From positions 1 to 11,878 of the forward strand of contig JANQGC010000085.1 in the NCBI GenBank assembly GCA_028277515.1: a DNA stretch of 11,878 bases. Reading direction: 5' to 3'. Position numbers and translations under genes: made by a program. Positions 6,675 through 11,878 of this stretch are shown one piece after another. The DNA is from Anaerolineae bacterium (lineage in GTDB: Bacteria; Chloroflexota; Anaerolineae; Promineifilales; Promineifilaceae). The first letter of the stretch is position 1. Each line of letters opens with the position of its first letter. Under the pieces are notes generated by a model. That model was given only the letters and a program-made list of their open reading frames with translations, ran no database searches and was not told the DNA's origin.

Positions 6675-7308
6675 CCGACTCCAAGCGTCCGGCCGGCGAG
6701 TTGGGGTGAAGGTCAATCCGCAGAGGCTGCGCCATACTTTTGCCACTCAATTAGTGAATGCCGGTTGCCGCATCACGACGATTCAGATGCTGCTGGGTCA
6801 TAAACGCCTCAACACGACCTTGACCTATGCCCGTGTATATGACCGGACGGTGGCCGAAGATTATTATACGGCTATGGCTGTGGTGGAGAAACGATTGGAA
6901 CCGCATCTTATACCGCTGCCTGAGCCGCAAAAAGCAAATGGAGAATTTAGCGGCATAGCGCCTTCTCAAGCTCAGGAATTGGTAGAATTGGTGGATGCCC
7001 TTCAAGGAGGATCTCCAAAATCTAACCAGTTGGCGATTCTAGAACAGCTTCGCGAGAAGATTGAACATTTATTCTTGCCGGTAGTTGGTAATACAATGTC
7101 CTCGCAACGAATTGTTAAGGTGCTGCCGACATGTGGTCAATTGCCGGATACTATCTGCCGTTGTAGTAGAAGCTGTGGGAATGTGGGTAACTGGGACGTT
7201 TGCAGTTATCCACATTTCCATCAGCCCAGTTCAAAGATGTCTATTGTCGTAAATATTAGCCATCATACCAATAACATAGCTTTAATACTCAATTGTAAAT
7301 CATGCTAA
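6655..7308 (+). pseudogene. Second tyrosine recombinase, C-terminal catalytic part (+1 frame)
   Basis: Continuing from 6655 in the +1 frame, this part carries the remaining catalytic motifs: NPQRLRHTFATQLVNAG (second Arg), LLGHKRLNTTLTYARV (third-box His and Tyr nucleophile), then TVAEDYYTAM. The usual His of the HxxR box is Gln here (PQRLRH, where PHxLRH is expected). The matching motif in the upstream recombinase keeps its His. A helical tail (ELVDALQGG...LEQLREKIEHLFLP) follows. The last ~60 residues, from about 7095 to the stop at 7306-7308, are Cys-rich and unlike recombinase sequence, so the ancestral end may have been earlier. There is no ribosome-binding site at the frame junction. 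Confidence 0.8.
7182..7214. repeat. Inverted repeat at the end of the recombinase pair
   Basis: TGTGGGTAACTG (7182-7193) and CAGTTATCCACA (7203-7214) are inverted copies with one mismatch and a 9-base centre. GGAA and TTTCC extend the arms outside. No T-run follows, which argues against a simple terminator. Paired arms around a short spacer are the general layout of a tyrosine recombinase core site, so it is a candidate site for the adjacent enzymes. The right arm also contains TTATCCACA, a DnaA-box-like 9-mer, probably by coincidence. Confidence 0.5.
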
Positions 7309-7362
7309 GCATTTTTAACTGCACTTCATTTGAGCTGCATAGAGTCTCCAATAATCGGCAAA

Positions 7363-7965
7363 TCAATCTGGATACAAAAACGTCGGCGTTTCTACTTCTG
7401 TAAGGGGCGTAAGCTTTACATTTATTATTTTTTTTCTTTTTAAAAGTTGTTGTACCTTTCGGGTTACTATTATTTCTCCGGAAACCTGGAATATATCGCT
7501 ACCGTCCCAAGATTCAGAGTCAAAATAAAACCCCATGTATACATCTTCAATTGATCCCCAAGAATATTCTTTTCTGACAATAGCACTGAGATCCTGATTG
7601 AATTGGCCTGCTCTTCCCGTAACGGCGAAACCAACATAGTTGTTCAAAGGTTTATCATCAAGATCAGTAACTTTTACTGGATACGCGGACCATCCAGTTA
7701 CTTGATTCACATTAAACAAATCTACTAAACGTTTGGATATACACATTAAAGGTGGAAATTCTGTCCATAGAATAGGTAAAGGTCTCTTTCCACTTTGAGC
7801 ACTGAGTAAAATAGTTTGGTTGACCTGAACAGGTTCACCATTAGCCAGTTTAATCGCAGTTTCTCCATCAAGCCATTTGCTATCTTTATGACGGGCTAAT
7901 CTCAATGCCTGTTTGTAAAAAGGATCACTCATTTGATAGAATTGACTGTAATCAAAAGTTGACAT
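7363..7965 (-). CDS. Imm11-like candidate immunity protein of Rhs tip 2
   Basis: The roughly 200-residue soluble protein resembles the Imm11/DUF1629-type immunity family in layout. It has a 'W.efPPlmcISkrlvdlf' block, then GWSAYPVKVTDLDDKPLNNY, then a D-S-pair region (FNQDLSAIV) and a mixed C-terminal domain. The assignment is by pattern, not search. The stop is at 7363-7365. Two starts compete: ATG at 7974, only one base after GAGAGG, and ATG at 7965, ten bases after it. The second is better spaced and is used here. The gene overlaps the end of the tip-2 toxin gene (stop 7954-7952) in another frame, so the two are probably translated together. By inference it protects against the AHH-like nuclease. 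Confidence 0.65.
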   Translation of the reverse strand: MSTFDYSQFYQMSDPFYKQALRLARHKDSKWLDGETAIKLANGEPVQVNQTILLSAQSGKRPLPILWTEFPPLMCISKRLVDLFNVNQVTGWSAYPVKVTDLDDKPLNNYVGFAVTGRAGQFNQDLSAIVRKEYSWGSIEDVYMGFYFDSESWDGSDIFQVSGEIIVTRKVQQLLKRKKIINVKLTPLTEVETPTFLYPD

Positions 7966-8959
7966 CAAATCCATACCTCTCAGCTAAATTTCTAGCAAAA
8001 TCATACACCTCATTCTCAGTAGGAATTCTGTTTAACGTCTTAAATCTGTTAAAGAATCTACCCCACACCTGATTATACTCATTTGACCATATCTGATGGT
8101 CAAATGTATTTACCCAAGAACCAAATTTAGGATCATGGATCTGTATACCAATCTCACTGAACTCATCCGCAAATTTTTGTGGTAAGACATGGTGAGCATC
8201 ATACATGTTTGTAGGCATGAAACCAGTATATCGTGCAAGGTTCTTCCTAAAATTACTAGAAGTTGCTTTTAGATACTTATTTACAAATTTCGGCTGAACA
8301 TACCCTTGAACAGCATTGAGAGATTCATATCCAAAACGATCAATAAACCGTGTCAGATGTTTACTTACAATTGGGGCAACATCATCAGAGTATTTCCCAA
8401 TTGAGGCCGGCAAGATGGGCAAAAATGCGAAACCATCATGCCATTGAGCTCCATCACTTAGAGCAACAGCCCAATCTGCCGGCTCCCAGAGCATCCCCAC
8501 TGCGGTTACAGTTAGGGATTGCATTTCAGGACTAACCGCACCGCCGGAAGAAATACCGATAGCACCTACATACCCAACTCCGCAATTGACACTTAAGCCT
8601 CCTCCAATGCAACCGTGAGTTCCACCGCCAACAGTTCCATATTGATCTACATAATGTCCTGTCGAGTCTGTGTATCTGATAGGATTATTGAGGACGTACG
8701 AATAGCGGTTAAGACTTTGCGGGTTGGCCGGATCAGGTACAATACTATCGGGTGAGAGGTACCGGTATATATAAGGCATATAGTAACGTGCCCGCATATA
8801 GGTCAATTCAATCTCCCGGTTCTCCTGGTGGCCGGTAAAGCCCCGGTCACTGATCGAGGGGTTTGTGGCATTGGGCGTCGGTCCCCGGTAGCCGCCGAAT
8901 GGTTCATAGCGGGTAATGCCTCCCACTAGGCCGCCATTACTGTTGGTAACGGCCACCAC
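7952..8959 (-). CDS. Orphan Rhs toxin tip 2, AHH-like HNH/Endo VII nuclease
   Basis: An Rhs C-terminus of about 335 residues lacks the YD-repeat body. It opens with Rhs core sequence (VAVTNSNGGLVGGITRYEPF, GFTGHQENREIELTYMRARYY), then SPDSIVPDPANPQSLNRYSY and NNPIRYTDSTGHY (to about residue 110). A Gly-rich variable stretch follows. The C-terminal ~150 residues hold the motif YDAHHVLPQKF, then GIQIHDPKFGSWVNTFDHQIWS with EYNQVW. The Ala-His-His motif with a distal His is typical of AHH-type HNH/Endo VII nucleases. The usual 'EVGRFLSP' is changed to 'YIYRYLSP'. Core homology to the large gene extends to 8973 and then stops; the frame meets a stop just upstream. The only start candidates are GTG codons without a ribosome-binding site, so the tip is probably not expressed on its own. 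Confidence 0.72.
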   Translation of the reverse strand: MVAVTNSNGGLVGGITRYEPFGGYRGPTPNATNPSISDRGFTGHQENREIELTYMRARYYMPYIYRYLSPDSIVPDPANPQSLNRYSYVLNNPIRYTDSTGHYVDQYGTVGGGTHGCIGGGLSVNCGVGYVGAIGISSGGAVSPEMQSLTVTAVGMLWEPADWAVALSDGAQWHDGFAFLPILPASIGKYSDDVAPIVSKHLTRFIDRFGYESLNAVQGYVQPKFVNKYLKATSSNFRKNLARYTGFMPTNMYDAHHVLPQKFADEFSEIGIQIHDPKFGSWVNTFDHQIWSNEYNQVWGRFFNRFKTLNRIPTENEVYDFARNLAERYGFDVNF

Positions 8960-8973
8960 ACTGCCCAGATGGT
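8775..8973. repeat. Rhs core direct repeat, copy in tip 2 (partner 11502-11700)
   Basis: These 199 bases align without gaps to 11502-11700 of the large Rhs gene, with about 22 mismatches by hand count (about 89% identity). They encode HLGSVVAVTNSNGG through YMRARYY. Homology ends at 8973/8974, where unrelated A+T-rich sequence begins. This is long enough to serve as a homologous-recombination tract between the silent tip and the expressed gene. Confidence 0.88.
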
Positions 8974-9472
8974 ACGTGCAAAATCATTGAGAATAATTGG
9001 AATTCGCTTGATTACTTTGGCGATTTTACAGGTAATATCTTTATCTCGTTCGTCCGAAATCAATTGAACTGCTAATTGCCCCGCCAATATACTGTGCTGT
9101 GTAGAAGTTTATCTTATTATTATACTCTGCAAACGGTCCCTTGGACTTTCCCTCTGCAAGCAAAAATGAAAAGCTCATTTTTACTGCATCTAGAAAAATT
9201 TATTGTTTATCAGTTGGCATAGTTAAACATAGTCACTGCTATTGGGTGTAGAAGAACCGCTTTTAGATTATCGTAACACAATTGTAAAAATGCGAAATTC
9301 GTACTCATTATCACGGTTTGTACAACTATTGGCAACACACGCATGCGGTGATGACGATTGACATTTTAACCTCTTTGCAAGATATTGATCTTTCCTACAA
9401 TTATGGTTCACATCATTGTCATTGCCACTCTTTAATTAGCCGAAGCTAGAGAATCATATATTGTCTAAAAAA
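8974..9472. other. A+T-rich spacer between tip 2 and the second immunity-like gene, possible relic
   Basis: About 500 bases hold no convincing gene. On the minus strand a 45-codon frame (9178-9041) starts MSFSFLLAEGKSKGPFAEYN but has no ribosome-binding site. An overlapping frame just downstream, up to the tip-2 boundary, reads LAVQLISDERDKDITCKIAK without a start. Two coding-like pieces in different frames suggest a decayed gene, perhaps an older toxin tip, but I recognise neither. Confidence 0.35.
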
Positions 9473-9916
9473 TTACCATTCAAGAAGATCTATTGTCCCA
9501 GAAATATTTGTGCCATCAGAGAATTTAAACGGTGTATCGTACTTGACAGGCGTGATAGATGATTTTGGTTTACTGAGCCACATTTCCAACTGAGACATTG
9601 TGCCAGTTTTTGATATAAGCCGCCCACTATATCCGAATTCCGAATCATCTCTGAAGAACTCCAAATAGAAAGGTAATCTATCAGTAAGCGAAATATATAC
9701 TACTCCTTCCATTTTTTTCTTGTCTTTCAATGTTAATTCACTTAGGACAAAAATCGATACCAATCTATCTTCCTCTTCCTTTGGCAAAACATTTTTTGAA
9801 AGGAGAACAGGAACAACTCGATCTTCATCGAAGTCATCGTCATAAAATGTCCATATAGGATATTCGTAAAAGTCTTTCAAGGCTAAATTAAGATTAGCCT
9901 TAGGTTTAGTTTCCAC
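9473..9916 (-). CDS. Small acidic protein, candidate extra immunity gene
   Basis: The soluble protein has about 147 residues, Asp/Glu-rich near the start (EYPIWTFYDDDFDEDRVVPV), then mostly alternating strand-like segments and a C-terminal FSDGTNISGTIDLLEW. No family is recognised. The frame opens at a TTG (9922), but a GTG at 9916 lies seven bases after GAGGGA and is better spaced, so it is preferred. It follows the DUF4265-type gene by about 90 bases and precedes the orphan tip 2, with no toxin tip directly upstream of its own. It is either a second immunity gene for the large Rhs toxin or an orphan left after its toxin was lost. Placement and size are the only support for an immunity role. 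Confidence 0.55.
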   Translation of the reverse strand: METKPKANLNLALKDFYEYPIWTFYDDDFDEDRVVPVLLSKNVLPKEEEDRLVSIFVLSELTLKDKKKMEGVVYISLTDRLPFYLEFFRDDSEFGYSGRLISKTGTMSQLEMWLSKPKSSITPVKYDTPFKFSDGTNISGTIDLLEW

Positions 9917-10006
9917 TTTCAATTCCCTCGGTAAGTGGCTTAATAAATTTTTGTTACTGATCTAAATATTTTTAACGCAATGATAAGCTAGGTCAGAACG
10001 AACCGA

Positions 10007-10492
10007 TTATTGTTCTCCTGTTTCATAAATCAATAGTCCTTGTTGTTCCTTTTCAAATAAATAATGGGCAACTTTTCCTCCTAACTCATTAGAGGAAACA
10101 TCTATTGCAAGTAGACTTCCTTTTGGAGTTTGCCATTCTAGCAGACATCCCATTTCTTTTAGTTCATTTATAATCTGGAATCTGTCCTCATCTTTTTTAT
10201 TAAACCAAATTCGGAAAGTTTGATGTCCAGAGCGTTCTATAACTTCTTGAAAAATATATTTTTTCCCATGCCTCGCTTTTGTCCTTACTTTATCCCCAAG
10301 TGATAGATTATATAAGAAAAACGGTATACAACAGATTTCAAAATTATTTTCACCGCTATTAATCCGTCGAACCCAAAGCTGTTCGAATCGAAGAATCTTG
10401 TCTTCTGAATCTACCATTGCATGAATAATGAAATCAGCTTTTTCACGCCATACAGGATTTTCGTGAGTTAAATATTGCTGAGTTTCCTTCAT
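10007..10492 (-). CDS. DUF4265-type protein, candidate immunity protein of the HNH Rhs toxin
   Basis: The 161-residue soluble protein has the layout of DUF4265 proteins. It shows an 'EQLWVRRINSGENNFEICCIPFF' start, a 'lGDkV' turn, VIERSGHQTFRIWF, then a helix leading to LKEMGCLLEW, LLAIDVSS and a C-terminal GLLIYETGEQ. DUF4265 genes are repeatedly found next to polymorphic toxins and are presumed immunity proteins. Here it is the first gene after the HNH-tipped Rhs gene, separated by about 195 gene-free bases, so by inference it protects against that nuclease. The ATG at 10492 has an excellent GGAGG (10502-10498) five bases upstream. It has its own ribosome-binding site and is not overlap-coupled, unlike the other two toxin/immunity pairs. 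Confidence 0.75.
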   Translation of the reverse strand: MKETQQYLTHENPVWREKADFIIHAMVDSEDKILRFEQLWVRRINSGENNFEICCIPFFLYNLSLGDKVRTKARHGKKYIFQEVIERSGHQTFRIWFNKKDEDRFQIINELKEMGCLLEWQTPKGSLLAIDVSSNELGGKVAHYLFEKEQQGLLIYETGEQ

Positions 10493-10687
10493 TCAAACCT
10501 CCATATTTGATAACAAAGTTTTCCGTCTTGGTGGATTTTTCAGAGAGTTTTTCAACAAAAACCAATATTTAATAAAAATTCCTTCAATAACAATAATTCA
10601 GTCTTGGTCTATTGTAAATACAGCTTAGAAAACAAACCACTAAACTGGAGGTATATTATTCAAATATTATCACAATATATTGATTAT

Positions 10688-11878
10688 CTATGGCCACCAA
10701 GGAGGAGGCCAAGCTCCCTCGTAACTTGAAGGCGGATTAACAGGATACATTCTATCCCTTTTAGAATAGTTACAATGTGGGCATGCTAACTGAGCATTTT
10801 CAATTGTTGCGTTTCCTCCTTTTGCTTTTGGAACCGCATGATCTACTTGAGTTGCTACCCCAACTTGGCGACAATACACACAGATTTTTCCAGGGTTTTC
10901 TTCGAAAGCTTGCCTTCGTATCCTTTGAGGGAAACGTTTACCGGCAGTTTCACCACCGCTTGATCCGGGTTTTATTGGAGGAAAAACAATAGCTGACTCA
11001 GGCGCTGTATTACCCCAATAACCCGACCTTTCTCCAGCCGGAACATTGCCCTTAATACTTGTATTCATAAAGGCAGAAATATCACCACTAGCAGCATCTC
11101 CATATCCCCCTGACATCATCACCGCCGCCAAAGAGAACATCACATAAATGTTTGCTTCATTCTGTTCTTGCAACAAAGTATTGTCGGTTATATCTATTCC
11201 CCCATTATAGTTTGCGATCATCTGCTCTAATGGGTTAAAGATGCCTCCTCCCTGCACAATACGATAGGTTGTTTTTTCATCAGGAACTATCCATGATTTG
11301 GATGCATCATATTGACTGGTTACAATCGTTGATTGCTCATGAAGGCATAAGCTATCTCCATTCATACCCAATTGGAGACAATGACCAGTAGGATCGCTGA
11401 AAATTATTGGATTGTTCTCGACATAACTATAGCGGTTGAGGCTCTGCGGATTCATTGGATCGGGCACAATCGTATCCGGGCTGAGGAAGCGGCCGACCTC
11501 GGGCAAATAGTAACGTGCCCGCATATAGGTCAATTCAATATCCCGATTCTCCTGGTGGCCGGTGAAGCCCCGGTCGCTGATGGAAGGATTAGACGCCGTC
11601 GGCGCCGGTCCGCGGTAGCCCCCGAACGGTTCGTAACGGGTAATGCCTCCCACCAGGCCGCCATTACTGTTGGTAACGGCCACCACACTGCCCAAATGGT
11701 CGGTTAAGAAGTAATATAGATCATCCGCCAACACGGCATCGTTCTCATCCAGTTCGACCACCCGCACTCCAATCTGCCCGCCGCCGATGCTGTAGGTAAT
11801 CCGTTGAATACGCGCCGGCTGGGCCTGGGACGGTGTGGCCGTCGGTACCGGCGTATTAGTCGCCGTCGGAGGCGGGGA
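10688..11878 (-). CDS. Large Rhs/YD-repeat toxin, C-terminal part with HNH nuclease tip (5' end outside window)
   Basis: The minus-strand frame is open to the window edge, so these 396 residues are the C-terminus of a larger protein. It starts in a Pro/Thr linker (TATNTPVPTATPS), then RIQRITYSIGGGQIGVRVV and DLYYFLTDHLGSVVAVTNS, then the Rhs core end RARYYLPEVGRFLSPDTIVP...LNRYSYVENNPIIFSDPTGH (about 120-166). After this conserved boundary the tip is unique. Its C-terminus is a classic HNH domain: CVYC (about 333-336), DH (346-347), NA then CPHC (366-369), with NYSKRDR. The two CxxC pairs probably bind structural zinc and the DH His is catalytic. The protein ends in a Pro/Trp-rich tail (PPPWWP). 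Rhs bodies form a shell that carries and releases the toxin tip, here predicted to cut DNA in competitors. The delivery system is not visible. Confidence 0.9.
   Translation of the reverse strand, partial: SPPPTATNTPVPTATPSQAQPARIQRITYSIGGGQIGVRVVELDENDAVLADDLYYFLTDHLGSVVAVTNSNGGLVGGITRYEPFGGYRGPAPTASNPSISDRGFTGHQENRDIELTYMRARYYLPEVGRFLSPDTIVPDPMNPQSLNRYSYVENNPIIFSDPTGHCLQLGMNGDSLCLHEQSTIVTSQYDASKSWIVPDEKTTYRIVQGGGIFNPLEQMIANYNGGIDITDNTLLQEQNEANIYVMFSLAAVMMSGGYGDAASGDISAFMNTSIKGNVPAGERSGYWGNTAPESAIVFPPIKPGSSGGETAGKRFPQRIRRQAFEENPGKICVYCRQVGVATQVDHAVPKAKGGNATIENAQLACPHCNYSKRDRMYPVNPPSSYEGAWPPPWWP
11428..11700. repeat. Rhs core tract shared with both orphan tips
   Basis: This part of the large Rhs gene holds the partners of both silent copies: 11428-11502 matches tip 3 (4486-4560, two mismatches in 75) and 11502-11700 matches tip 2 (8775-8973, about 22 mismatches in 199). 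All copies are in the same orientation. The sequence beyond the downstream end of the core, after the D-[PS]-T-G-H motif, is different in all three. Confidence 0.85.

Noticed and set aside
3215..7125. Shared 14-mer TTGTTAAGGTGCTG at 3215-3228 and 7112-7125, a possible attachment-site pair
   Set aside because: One 14-base match is roughly expected by chance in a 12-kb window, and the flanks do not extend it.
7206..7214. TTATCCACA, a perfect DnaA-box 9-mer
   Set aside because: It is a single box within an inverted repeat, with no cluster, no DNA-unwinding region and no replication gene nearby.
7299..7319. Small hairpin ATGC-TAA-GCAT followed by TTTTT, a possible terminator after the recombinase frame
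   Set aside because: A four-base A+T-containing stem is too weak to call.
9351..9449. Plus-strand 32-codon frame with His/Cys-rich end (MTIDILTSLQDIDLSYNYGS...)
   Set aside because: No ribosome-binding site or homology is visible, and it lies in A+T-rich spacer where such frames arise by chance.
11372..11707. Plus-strand 111-codon frame antisense to the large Rhs gene
   Set aside because: It mirrors the conserved Rhs core; the Arg-rich translation is a shadow.

Overview
The window looks like chromosomal DNA of a bacterium, most likely of the phylum Chloroflexota (Anaerolineae-like). This is an inference. It rests mainly on the Pro/Thr-rich linker (TPVPTATPS type) in the Rhs protein at the right edge, a linker style common in surface proteins of that phylum, and on the palindromic intergenic repeats. 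No rRNA, tRNA or CRISPR array was seen.

Left part (1-2901), housekeeping genes. It opens with the C-terminal half of aspartyl-tRNA synthetase. A palindromic repeat follows. Next is a 347-residue protein that I read as four tandem copies of a domain resembling the ribosomal protein L7/L12 C-terminal domain. A small MITE-like element follows, with terminal inverted repeats and a 9-bp direct duplication. Then come a small YtxH-type membrane protein (+) and a convergent DUF503/YlxP-like protein (-).

Right part (about 2990-11878), an Rhs toxin-tip array on the minus strand, broken by a plus-strand recombinase module. In the direction of transcription (right to left) the order is:
(1) the 3' end of a large Rhs/YD-repeat gene with a C-terminal HNH nuclease tip, followed by a DUF4265-type candidate immunity gene and a second small candidate immunity gene;
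(2) an orphan Rhs tip with an AHH-like nuclease motif, overlapping an Imm11-like immunity gene;
(3) an orphan Rhs tip with an LHH-like nuclease motif, overlapping by ATGA an unrecognised small candidate immunity gene;
(4) a short relic of the conserved Rhs core.
The orphan tips keep different lengths of Rhs core that are 89-97% identical in DNA to the main gene by hand count. This is the arrangement expected when homologous recombination swaps toxin tips.

Between tips 2 and 3 lie two tyrosine recombinase genes (4672-7308) that overlap by ATGA. The first looks intact. The second is split by a one-base frameshift and has Gln in place of the usual catalytic His of its HxxR box. The first gene's Shine-Dalgarno sequence is exactly complementary to a segment 40 bases upstream, so a leader hairpin could hide it. 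Rhs core homology stops abruptly at 4560, next to this module.
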